Assembly: GCA_030248215.1 (NCBI GenBank)
Contig: JASANG010001002.1
Span: forward strand, 1 to 64,000
Length of the DNA: 64,000 bases
Direction of reading: 5' to 3'
DNA from: Enoplolaimus lenunculus
Taxonomy: Eukaryota; Nematoda; Enoplea; Enoplida; Thoracostomopsidae
The position numbers were made by a program, and so were the translations under genes. The notes beneath the pieces are model-generated. The model was not told the DNA's origin. It worked only from the letters and a program-made list of their open reading frames with translations, and made no database searches. Within the stretch, counting starts at the first letter, position 1; the number at the start of each line of letters is the position of its first letter. Below are positions 24,098 through 35,600 of this stretch, one piece after another.

Positions 24098-25028
24098 GGC
24101 AAACAAATGTATGGAAACCTTGCTGGATTCCATTTTCCACACCAGTGAGAAATTTCAAAACGAAGTTCAGGGTATGTTATAAAGAACTGCAAATAGCAAC
24201 CAACAGCTTAAACGTGGATAGCACCAGGCATTCTACTGCAAAGGGCATTGTACGTAGCCAAAGATCATTCTAGTGGCACTGGCCTTTAGAACGACTACCG
24301 GGCCCTGACACACGGGCAGCAAATCCTAATTACAATGTAAAATTTCCGTCAACTAGATTGCAAGACACCCATTAATTTTCGTTCTAAGGGCAAAGATACG
24401 GAGTCCATGAAACCGAATGCGGACTTAAACGTGCCACTAGAGAATATCAGCCCGTTGATAAAAAATATCACATTTCACACACTTTACCACAAAAAGTTTA
24501 CTACGCAATGATTATACATATCACGGAAAACTCATAGTTGCAGTAAAGATAAAACTACAATATAACTCTTTGAGTAAAATAAGTCCGCTGGGCACCAGAA
24601 GCCGAAGAGGAGCGATAGCGTAAGAATGAGCATGTAACTAAACCTAAGAAAAAATTAGTCTAATGCTTCTCCAGGAAAACATTCACCCCTGATGTTCAAA
24701 TATGGGCCAAAGTATGTGTTGTTTTCAAATTCAATAGCCTTTGAATTAGAGTTTATATTTTTGGAATAGACGTAAACTGCTTAAAATATAATTAGGCGCA
24801 GTTTGACAGCATAGGTACTGGTAAAAATTCTGCTCACACACACAATACAATCATTAATTATGTAGCTATACAAACACGAGATAAATGAACAGAATTTTCA
24901 ATGAGTCTTGTGTTATCAATCAAAATATAATACTGTTAGTTCTATGTATTTCACATTACCTGGTTTGAAACACTTTTTCAAAATAACCAAAACGAATGCA
25001 GTTTCAATTTTCTGCGAATAATAATTAT

Positions 25029-25435
25029 TAGGGATATGCCGACTAATCGGCATCGGTAATCATCATCGGCAGTTTTCGTGGGTATCGGCATCGGCACTGC
25101 AAAAAAATTGCCGATTCTTTGCCGATACTTTTTGCACATGACCTAACAGTCAGTTTGAATGCAATCAGTTTCAGTTGTGGGCGCATATCACTGTGTTCGG
25201 TAAGCAAAACTGATACCTTTGGTGCGTTTGTGTTTGAAAAAATGAATTGAAATGAACCGTTCGTGTAAAATTATAATCGTTTATGATGGTTAGGGTTTAA
25301 GTCTTCACATAATGATGTACTGCTGTATCCTATCTGTTCATTAAGCATGGTGTACTAAAGTTGGAATCGGATCGGTTCGGCAAAATTTCAAAATAACAAT
25401 CGGCATCGGCAAATTTTTGTATCGGCACATCCCAA
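25029..25435. mobile_element. hAT-like MITE, TAGGGATGTGCCGAT family, intact
   Basis: The termini TAGGGATATGCCGACTAATC and TATCGGCACATCCCAA are inverted. Subterminal arms are iterated GGCATCGGCATCGG. An exact 8-bp duplication ATAATTAT flanks the element (25021-25028 and 25436-25443), as expected for hAT insertion. It is non-coding. Partial relatives occur at 14290, 38695-38790 and 58640-58770. Confidence 0.8.
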
Positions 25436-26324
25436 ATAATTATATGATTAGAATAGCGAAAAACTTAACTGTTGACTGACTCCCTTAACATAGAGAGCGA
25501 TTGGACCGGTTTAATATTCGACAACACTCGACATTCGCAGCCGTCCGCGGTGTAAACCTACTAAATATCGATGGTCCCAATTAGCCGATGAAATTAATAT
25601 CCAGTCGCACACTGTGTTGATTGTTAAATGGTACAAAAAAATAATACAGCAGTTAAAATCCTAACCCAACTTTAAATCAACATACAGCCAAAACGACGCG
25701 GTTGAAAATTTAAATTATAAATGCAGCAAATTCTTTCCAGTGGTAGACCGTTTATCACAACGACACAGCACTCTCAAGGGCCCGTATTATCAAAAATGTG
25801 GAATAATGTATAGATCAAAGCTGTAACCGTATAAGCATATCCCTAAGCCTAAAGATAAACCTATACTTAAGCAAAGGAAAATTAATCCAAAGCTTTACTC
25901 TATTGCAGTGCAGCTGAAAAACGGTCCGCCCTGCTGTATACATGGGCCAATATGTACAATTCCTATCACCAGTTAGTGATAGGCCTTGTAGCCTTCAAAC
26001 TATTGAATAGCGTGGTGCGAAATTCACATCGTTTCTCGCATTTCATTTGCTCTACATACTTCTGTGTCAATTTTGAGACTTGCAAATGCAGTAGCTCGTC
26101 AGTTTGAAAACCTATCGTTAGCTTGGGATATGCGCTATAATGCATTTGACAATATGGTCGAAGAACGCAGTCAAAACCAACCATCCACGTGGTAATAGTG
26201 ACTTTTTCACACTACCGACTTTACTAAACCACGATAGTAGCTACACCAGAAATTGATCCAGACTACGAACTAAGGTCCCCAATTGGTCTTCTAGCTTCAC
26301 CAAACGCCCAGCGACTGCCCAGCT

Positions 26325-29300
26325 TCACCGATAATCAGATTCCACCGAAACAGTGTCGACAACATAATCTAAAACAGAAGTTGCTACCGCATTCATTGAT
26401 TCATCGCCGCCACTAAGTTTCAAACCGCAATTGTTTGCTAAACAGTAATTAGTTTTCGTGCAAGACGCGGGTAAGACCAGCCCCTGTGTAGTGGTCCAAA
26501 TCTGTGCACTATCGCTGCGTCGTTGATCAGTCACATTTACATTTCGCACACCGTTTACTTCTGATCCGGGTGCAAAGCTATTCTTGGAAGCTGTTGCCAC
26601 TGTCATAGCCAACTTAAAGCAAGATGTTTCGTTGTCTGCAGCCGCGTCCAGATAACCATTACAAGTAGAACTTGGAACACATGCTTGTTTATCTGTATGC
26701 TCGCTAAAATCACGGTGTTTCGACACCAGCTCTGCACAAGAAGTTTCCAGTACACTTCTATGCTTGCTGAAATTACAATTTCGATCCACCAATTGTCCGT
26801 TGACCTCTAAGTCCACAGTATTCTTGTTTGGTCTAAATTCGTTGAAATTGGAGATAGGACCCAGTTCTGGCGGGGAAGCCTCTACCGAAAAACTTGATGC
26901 CAAGCAAACCCCACTTCTATACATGTTACTCTGTCGGTGTGGTGTCGACGATAGCGGCGACACCGAATGCACTGATCTATTTGCACCACCACCACCACCA
27001 CCACTTCCACCGCTTGAGGCTTCGGCTTCCATCGCTGATAAGACTTCAAGAATTTCAATCAACTCAGGAGTGCTTTCTGAGTCTTTTTGCGGCTCCGTAG
27101 AAGCATCACCGCTAAGCTCCAACCGACTGCGATTTGGATCCCGAGGGTATGGTGGTACCGAAGTCGAATTAGTCACAGTGGCCGGCAAAGAAACATGTTG
27201 TTCTCGTGGCTCCGGGTTTCCACTTCTTATCATCAATCCGTTTGAATAGCCCGGTAGTTTGGGAGGCGACGCGACGCCGCTCTGAACGTCAATTACCATG
27301 CTCCCGACACCACCTATCGACGAAGTAGTTAAATTTTGCGCTGCTAAAACATTGCTGCTTTGCAACAGCTCTTGCCGGTAGGATTCAATCTGTCTCCTAG
27401 CAGCTGAATCGCCTGCACCCCCACTATTACTACGCCGCCGAGTCGGGGTGTTTTCAAGCGAACCGCATGGCCGCTTTTGACCTCGTGACCCGATTTGCTG
27501 GCTAGTTTCAGCGGCGCTCGCGTCCGCGGCAGGCACAAAGCTATTGTTACTGTTGCTGATTCCAGTGGCCGTGGTGTCACTCTGTTTCCAAATTTCATCC
27601 CGAATTGCGACAACTAAACTCGGATCGACAAAATCAACTGAATTCTCAAGTTCTGTCAGGGCTGCCTCAAGTCCACCCGTCAACGTATCGTTCGCTGGGT
27701 CTCCGGCTCCTCCAGAATCTGCAGTGTCCGGTTGGACCTCCGAAGACAAATTGACGCTGTCAGACGTCTTAGAGAACTGAATGAAGCCACTGTCCTGAGC
27801 GTTACTGTTTGTTGTCGAACAATCTGGTTGTGATCCATCCCCAGCCCTACCAGATCTCGATGACTCCCTGTTGTGACAGCGTCGCAGCTGATCGGTTCCG
27901 TTTGGTTCAGTCGGCGACGTCCCAGTCTGTCTCCACGGGTTGCGGCGCATTCGTGGAAAACTAGCCTGGCCAAAAGACAGTACCGAATCTGTGGCGGTGG
28001 GTTCAGGAGTAGACATAAGCGGTCGAAGAAGTTTCCCATTCGCGTTACCACAAAACTTATTTGAAATCGAGTTGCCACTCGCAGCGCTATCAGGCGAATC
28101 TGGAGGGCAATCCATTACAATTTCTATATCGCCACCACTACCATTCAACGAGCAGCTGTCGCCACTGCCGACACTGCATGGTGATTGTTGTGTTTGCTTT
28201 ACGGCGCTGAGACGTTCTCCTCGTCTAGCTAAATGACTATTGCAGATATACTGCGGTCCGTCAGGTCTTGTATGAGCTCGACTACTACTAGAGTTGCTTC
28301 TATTTCCGTTTGCGTGAATATTTTTCTTTCCTGGTGTCAACCGCGATTTTGTTGCGCTTGTATCACCATTCGTCCAGGATACTACACAGCCTCCATTGCT
28401 AGGACTGTTCTGTTCACTGTTGACATAAGTACCCGTATGCTTGAGTCGCTCGCGATCATGGTCAAATTTCATTCGTACTCCATTGGTCACACGCTGTATT
28501 TGCTCAGCAGGCGTCGCTTTACCCGAAACGCGTCGTTTTTTAGCAGCTGATTGGCCGTTATTGCTACTTCCACCTTCATTTGCATCTTTATCGCTATGCC
28601 GTCGCTTAGCCGCGGACATCTGTTGTCTTCCAACATTGTCGTTCCTACGGCCTCCAAACGTTTTCATCAAAGTCCTTCTGCTTTCACCGCCTGGTGAACA
28701 GTGTCTTTGCTGGACAACCGTAGTTCTGCCACCACGTGTACGTACATTGCCACTCCCTCTCTGTGCTGCATGACGTTCCATCACAGTAGGTGAAACAAGA
28801 GCCGCAACTGCCGCCGTAGTACCACAACTAGCGCTATTATTGTATTCGCTAGACGTCAAAGGTTGTTGGCTACCGCCGCTAGAACCTTGCGCCAATCCAG
28901 CGGAATCTTGGTTAACGCTTTCATGATCAACAATGTCACCGTAACCTACCTCAGTCATCGAATACGACCGAGAAACAGACCTTTTGGTTGGATATCCAGA
29001 TCCACGATTGGTCAATGTCGACGAGGTAATACCGCTCGGACTAGTTTCTATGTATTTCTGTTGTTTTTGTTGTTGTTGCTTCTGTTTCTGTGGTTGTTGT
29101 TGCTGCTGTTTCTGGTGACATTTCTGACTTTGTTGCTGTTGCCGCTGCTGCTGCCTACATCGATCTTGATGATACTCCATTGGAAGCATAATCGTTTTCC
29201 GCCTATGATCGCTTGACAACGTGCCAGCCTTCACTACCGTAGCCGTAGTCGCCACTACCGGTGTTGTGATATCCTGATCGGCTGTTGATAACCGTTGGCG

Positions 29301-29630
29301 TATCGCCTTGGGCGATAGCGTTGTTGCTTCTATAATGCTTCCACTGGAAACGTTTGGCTCCAAATAACTGTTCGTCTCAAAACCCGTACGAAATTTATTA
29401 GCGGTTACAGAGGCAACTGCCCTTGTTTCCAAAGAGTGATTTACAGATGAACGCTGATGACTGGAACTACGATCCCAATCCGACTGAGAATGCGCATGAG
29501 ATGGCGACGGAAAAGGAACATTTTTACTATTGGCAAGGTAATTTTTAGTGTCTGTCGCCCCAACAACTGCACTGGAAATTGCTGAGGTGTCTAATTGCCG
29601 TGACTTATCAGCTTCTTCAGCCACGGCAAC
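26325..29630 (-). CDS. Terminal 3.3-kb exon of the KANSL2-like gene
   Basis: This single exon opens after TTGTTTTAG and runs 1101 codons to TGA. It is low-complexity throughout: a Gln/Lys run (about 29050-29160, QQQQQPQKQKQQQQ), basic RRNDNVG and KKRRVSGK stretches that could serve as nuclear localisation signals, and long Ser/Asn/Gly tracts including GGSGGGGGGA near 27000. The one compact hydrophobic block is LEAALTELENSVDFVDPSLVV (27600-27680), which resembles the LFDPSLTLE-type block near the C-terminus of vertebrate KANSL2. I infer a disordered, lineage-expanded tail that keeps this short conserved motif. Confidence 0.7.
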   Translation of the reverse strand, partial: VAVAEEADKSRQLDTSAISSAVVGATDTKNYLANSKNVPFPSPSHAHSQSDWDRSSSHQRSSVNHSLETRAVASVTANKFRTGFETNSYLEPNVSSGSIIEATTLSPKAIRQRLSTADQDITTPVVATTATVVKAGTLSSDHRRKTIMLPMEYHQDRCRQQQRQQQQSQKCHQKQQQQQPQKQKQQQQKQQKYIETSPSGITSSTLTNRGSGYPTKRSVSRSYSMTEVGYGDIVDHESVNQDSAGLAQGSSGGSQQPLTSSEYNNSASCGTTAAVAALVSPTVMERHAAQRGSGNVRTRGGRTTVVQQRHCSPGGESRRTLMKTFGGRRNDNVGRQQMSAAKRRHSDKDANEGGSSNNGQSAAKKRRVSGKATPAEQIQRVTNGVRMKFDHDRERLKHTGTYVNSEQNSPSNGGCVVSWTNGDTSATKSRLTPGKKNIHANGNRSNSSSSRAHTRPDGPQYICNSHLARRGERLSAVKQTQQSPCSVGSGDSCSLNGSGGDIEIVMDCPPDSPDSAASGNSISNKFCGNANGKLLRPLMSTPEPTATDSVLSFGQASFPRMRRNPWRQTGTSPTEPNGTDQLRRCHNRESSRSGRAGDGSQPDCSTTNSNAQDSGFIQFSKTSDSVNLSSEVQPDTADSGGAGDPANDTLTGGLEAALTELENSVDFVDPSLVVAIRDEIWKQSDTTATGISNSNNSFVPAADASAAETSQQIGSRGQKRPCGSLENTPTRRRSNSGGAGDSAARRQIESYRQELLQSSNVLAAQNLTTSSIGGVGSMVIDVQSGVASPPKLPGYSNGLMIRSGNPEPREQHVSLPATVTNSTSVPPYPRDPNRSRLELSGDASTEPQKDSESTPELIEILEVLSAMEAEASSGGSGGGGGGANRSVHSVSPLSSTPHRQSNMYRSGVCLASSFSVEASPPELGPISNFNEFRPNKNTVDLEVNGQLVDRNCNFSKHRSVLETSCAELVSKHRDFSEHTDKQACVPSSTCNGYLDAAADNETSCFKLAMTVATASKNSFAPGSEVNGVRNVNVTDQRRSDSAQIWTTTQGLVLPASCTKTNYCLANNCGLKLSGGDESMNAVATSVLDYVVDTVSVESDYR

Positions 29631-32600
29631 CTAAAACAATAACATTACTATTTAATAAAGCTGCGGTTGTTCGCAACAGAACGTACATATGTAAGTCAAA
29701 AGCTATATATTTGCGATACAGCAAGTTTGACTCACAAATGTCAATTGTTGCCGGATCCCTGTTATCAGTCAATCCCTGTTTACGTTACCAATATTTAAAA
29801 AGTGTCAAACAATTAGCATCAGGTAAAGTTTATGACACGCTAAAACCTTTAGCACGCTAAAAATACAGCGAAAAAATTATTTTAATATATACAATACCCG
29901 GTATGCGGTTCCGGTATCCAGTTGCACCCTGACGAATACTTAATATATTAAAAATAAAAAATATGTTATGTATAAAAACTCAATTAAATTTGTTAGCTGA
30001 ACTTACCGCTTCAGAAATAATTCCAGCGATAGCATCGGTTGCTCCTGTAACGCTGTCCCGATGTTTTAATTGACGTGGATCTACATCTTTATAAACTCCC
30101 TAAAAATTAAAAAATTTAAAAATACACGATAATCTATGGACCAGCCACTTGATTGCTACTTAGTCAGAAACGAAACGATAGTATGTTGCCTAATTCCGCC
30201 CTGAAACCGTACAAAAGCCGTCACCTAGCATGGATAGTGGTGTCGGGTAAAAACCTTGACTGGTCACGAAAAGACTCGGACCCGGTAAATTTGTGGGTTA
30301 GCGTCACTACTAACCAAGAAAATACCAAACTTAAGCAAAAAGTTGCTACAAACATAAAAACATTGCTAAAAGTGTAGAAAAAAATGCGAACAACTATAAA
30401 TACCTAGCCCTCGAAATAATTTCAAAGGCTTTTTAACTCCCCCATTAATCAGGCGCATTCAAGTTAACCACTGTGGCACATCCGAACCCCCCATTCACTC
30501 GAGATTGGGCCAGCGAAATTCCAGTATGATACTGATCAAATTTTAGTTCTGAAATACTGGATCAACAAGACATAATAGTAATCGAACATTTCGTTGCTCG
30601 ACACTAGAACTGACATTTCCAAAATCTGCGCTGCTGTATTACTACTAAGACGGGAGGCGAACGGATATCCCCGTTATAAAACAATTCCAATACCCCCATC
30701 AAATTTCAATGTCCACAAGCCCATTCAGCCATCAACTGAGTTTAGACACCTACCTCCACACATCGTAGTGCCCAATCACTCCGGTGAAGCTGGAGCGTAG
30801 TATTATGAAACCAACAAAACACAGGCATTTGCTCTTCGTCCACGCCCACAGTTGTATCTCTACTTGTGAACGCAGAAATTTCATTCGAGACGTTGCCAGC
30901 TCCTACTTCAGGCGGCTGTTCGCGTGACTTTTTCGCAGTAGACGGATCGACACATCCAAACGCTATTGCAGCTGGTCGCCCACATTCACGTGAACAGCAT
31001 GATTTGAATAGCAGCTGGCGTGATTCCAAATGTATATCTATAAAATGAAGGATATATACTATAAACACAAATATTTAACCTTACTAGTTCTGTAGCTTGA
31101 AGCTTGCGACTCTATTTCGTCATTTACTGTTACGTATCGTGACAATCCTTTTTCAAAATACTAGCACTTGCATCGTACACTGGTTTTTTACATTTTGCAA
31201 TCACAATACTACGATGCGCCCTACACGAAGCGCATTTTGATATAAAATGATGTTGCTATTAAGCAGGGTTCCAACAGGAAATAAATTTTGCCGGATCAGC
31301 AATAATTTTAATCACCGAATTACTATTGCACTTTTTAGGAAAACTCGCCAAAAAATTGTTTAAGCAAATTTTCACTTATTTCAACATCAAGTTTTGCAAA
31401 AACACTTACTTAGAAATAACAATTTTTCAGAGACAACGTTTTTAATACATAAATGATAACTCTGCATCTTGATTGCAGGAACACGAACAGGAATTGAATT
31501 TTTGAAGGAATTCCGGCCAAAACAGAAATTCCTGTTGAACCCTGCTATTAAGCTACCACACACGTATTTGTGCACAGCAATTCTTTCGCGTGTGCAAAAT
31601 TCCGCAAGTTGTGAAACAGAAAAAGTAAACAAATCAACCCATTTCATTGCTGCTCCTGCAATTTATTAAAAACTATAACATAACAAAAAAAGACAAACTT
31701 ATGTCAAAATGTTATATACAATTACCACAACTTTAAGCAGAAGCAATGTTTTACGGCTATATACAAAACAGCAGAGCAAACTAAGATTTATTAAAGGCCT
31801 TTTAACAAGGTTTACTTTTAACAAGGTTTACACATAAATCGACCACAAGAAATATATAACATTGCTTACGATTCGAACAGTAATAGCAATACGGTAGTCG
31901 TAGCTTTTCACAGCATTGTTCGTCACACTTTTCAAAAATTCCGATATCACTTTTCAATGCGCTTTCAAATGAACTTAAACATTATATGTAACCTTTGCAA
32001 CAATTGGTCGTCACTTGCTTCATGTTATATTTGGCAGTTGGATTGCATGGCATAATAGTTAAGCAAATCCAACAGGAACTACACTGCGGTGTGATTAGTT
32101 AATTTTCTATGTTCTACAAAATCGTGGGTCAGATATATTAAACTGCAAGGACTTCGCAGACCTAGCATTAAGTACGTTGCACATGTTGCGAAAAACTGTC
32201 AACTTGCAGTATATTTTTGATATGTTACAATGGTTCCAAGCTGTTACTTCATAATTTGCTACATAGCCATAAATTTTGAATGTAGGAACGCAGTGACACA
32301 GACAAGAAACAATTGACGCAGGAATTTCGTCCGGAATATGAATTCCGATGAAACTCTGGTAGTCATGTACAATTAGATATAGATGTCAATAAAGCTACCT
32401 GGCAATCACTCACTGTACAACTTTCTTACATCACAAAAATTATTGCTTACCTCAATTTGCGTTCTCCACCGGTTTCGTTCGAATTCGCCATAGTCGCACC
32501 ACCTGCTAATCCACTTGTGGACGATGCTTTTGTCAAGAGTCGGTCTAGCTCACAACTATTATTTGTATTTCCACTTTTTCGTACATCGCCAATGTTTTGG

Positions 32601-35600
32601 CAAGAGTTCATCTGCGCCTCAGTAGTGCTGCAAACAGACAAAGATTGTTCTTGTTTGTCCTGTGTTATTTCATCTTTTTCTCGTTGCTGTTGTTTTTGTA
32701 GTCGTTTTTGTTGTTGTCTAACAAGAAATTGTTGACCAAAACAGCGATGGTATCGTTTTAATGCGCACAGTCGATGTAAATTCACATAGTCCGCCGAGTT
32801 TCGGTATGTTCTTCGATCGATATGGGCTGCAATGTAACGAAGCTGTTATCCACCAATGTAAGAACGAAAACATATTCCCTAATAGACGAAAACCTGTCAA
32901 CTTCGTTTGCCCCAGGTTCAACCGCATAATCGAGATTTCTTTCAGAGCTTGTTGAGTATTGTACACGTGTGTTAAAGTGCGTTTACATGTTATATTGGAG
33001 ATATCAGACATGACCAATTTTAACTTTCGTCTAAAAAACTAGTTTAATAATACTAACACAAATGTATCCAGAATCAAATCAACCAATTGCACACAGCTTA
33101 CCCTGCGACTGCTTTTCTTTTAGCACAGCGTCCCGAAATTCAGATCGAGCGTTTGAAAGTTGTTCCGACAAAGTCATAAATTGATCCAGATACAACTCTT
33201 TTAAACGTATCAGTTTCTTACGCGTAATGCTGACAAGTTCATGAGGTGTTAGAATACCGGCATATCTGGCATAAATGAAGTAAAATCATATTTTTAATGT
33301 TACACTTAAAGTGTTATATACCACTACACGGGTGCAACCGGAATTCCGGTTCCGGCATTTTTACATGTTACACTGAGATTAAATACATTGCACCGAATAA
33401 ACAAGGAACTCCACATACGTTCAGGGTGCAACCAAAATTTCGGTTCCGGCATTTATTAGGCTTCCGGTACCGGAAATTTTCTACCGGAATTAAAAATTGC
33501 GGTTTTAAATTGTGGTCGGTCAAAGTTGAGCATTGTACTAAAAATGACTATAAAATAAAATAATTTCAATATCATGCTTTTTAAACTTTACAATCACCGA
33601 AAATAAACAATCGAATGTAGATTTCGCTTCTGTGGATAACGAAAACGTAAAATAGAAAGTAAATACCTCTCTTCAACCAAGGATATTTCACCAATAATAT
33701 TGCAAAAATAAAATTAATATATATATTTTTGCGGTGGTACGTATTTTTAATTTTCCGGTTTCTGATCCGGTAATTTTTTTGAAATTCCGGTTCCGGCAAT
33801 TGTAGTTCTGGTTGCACCTTCACCAATACCATAACAAAACAAGTTTTCACTATCTGACTCCCCACTGAATTAAATGGTTAACCAGGAACTGAAACTTGTC
33901 GTATCTTACGAACCCGGATTTGTAAATTGAAAAGCACGTAGCTAGTATCCTACAAATATATCAAAGTCCTATATTTAAAACCTTTTCAGATCCGAATTCG
34001 GGTGTGAAAAATCTGAACCTAAAAGCCAAAATCCAACAGTGTTCGCCAATATGTTTTATATTTTTAAACAATAAAAATTTCAAATATCTTGTTATATAAA
34101 TCAATATTTTTTGTTTCAGATCACAAATCTTAGAACTGCAGAGAAGGGGTCTCAATGAAGAAGTTGAAACTGAAACTGAGGCAGTATCAAATCTTTGGTA
34201 CTGAAAATTGAGACATTTTTGAGCACGAATTTTCAAGGTAGTATTTCGCTCATAAAACTTTAACAATATAAGGTTGAGAAAGAAAACAACGTAAATTCGG
34301 TATATTCACTTATTTGGCACAAAATATACCAGAGCGCAATCGAAATTCCGATTCCGATTAGAATTCCGATTCAAAAATGAGTTCCGATTTCGATTCATAT
34401 ATCACAATAAAAATTGAACTGCCGCAGAAATCATCTTAGTGGTAACGGCTGGTTTTGGCACTATAAACTTTATAATATTTGAAATTTCATACATATCAAC
34501 TGCCAGAGATAGGTACTAAAAGGTTTGAAACATTCTGTTGGTCCACAGACTAAATTTAGCGCGTTGTTCAGTCCAATACTTAAGAATCTTTTCAAAATCG
34601 AGACTGAGACTAAAACTTGGGCTGAGACTACGCGAGTCTCAAGAATTTTCGAGACTTGAGACTGACATTGAAACTCCCTTCTCTAGCACTGAGGTCAGGC
34701 ACAAAATATATTAACGTTTAAAAGTTATGCGGCTGACATTGCATTAATATTCTAAAACGAATTATATATCTGAAACTTGCAACTTTCAAGATTCGGATAC
34801 GGATTCGGCAAATTAGCAATGAATTCGGGTTCGGTCAAATAGTAGATTCGGTCCAACCCTGGTGGCACTGCACTTTATATAGTTCTTATGTCATCCTGCG
34901 CCTTAAAAATTCATCAGTTTATCTTTTACCGCAAGGGATCGTCCAGGTTACTCAGATCATCGATGTTGACATCAGACAAAAGGCTTACGCGCACGTCATT
35001 TGCAGAGTCGTCTGGTTCGAGATCATGTTCTATTAGCGCTGCTATATCGGGAGACACAAACGCTGCTGCAGCTACAATAAAATAACGGAAGATGAAATTA
35101 CTCGCATAAAAACGATTGTTCACGCTACAAACACATGACGTCTATCTTATAGGGATTAGGAGTTTCCATTGAATTCTTGTAAGTGAAGGCACATCCTTTT
35201 ACTGCCAGGAGGTGAGGTGACAACCGGGTTTCGGTCACGGCGCGCACGGATACCAAAAAATGCCGCAGCCGGATAATTATCAGAACTTAGCTAACAGTTA
35301 TCTCGTGCGCGGCCTAAGATGTCTAAAGGTTTTACGGAACAAAGCATAAATCCCAGGTCGATGCATTTCCACACTTCCAATTTTCCCTAGACACTAGAAA
35401 ATAGAGGCGGGTTAAGATTAAGCTGTTATTTTCGCTTAGGCTTACGCTTACGCTTACATTAACTATATTACAATGCTGGTCATGTTTATGAGGTTTTCAA
35501 GCGTTATAGCAACCCATAAAGATTGCGAACATACACGATCATATGCAATCATCTGCACCGAGTGTAGACAAACAGTAGTCAATCAGTTTTAAAGCGCAAC

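Noticed and set aside
26764-29216. Plus-strand frames of 60-160 codons opposite the large KANSL2 exon
   Set aside because: They are shadows of the 1101-codon minus frame, with no splice or homology support.
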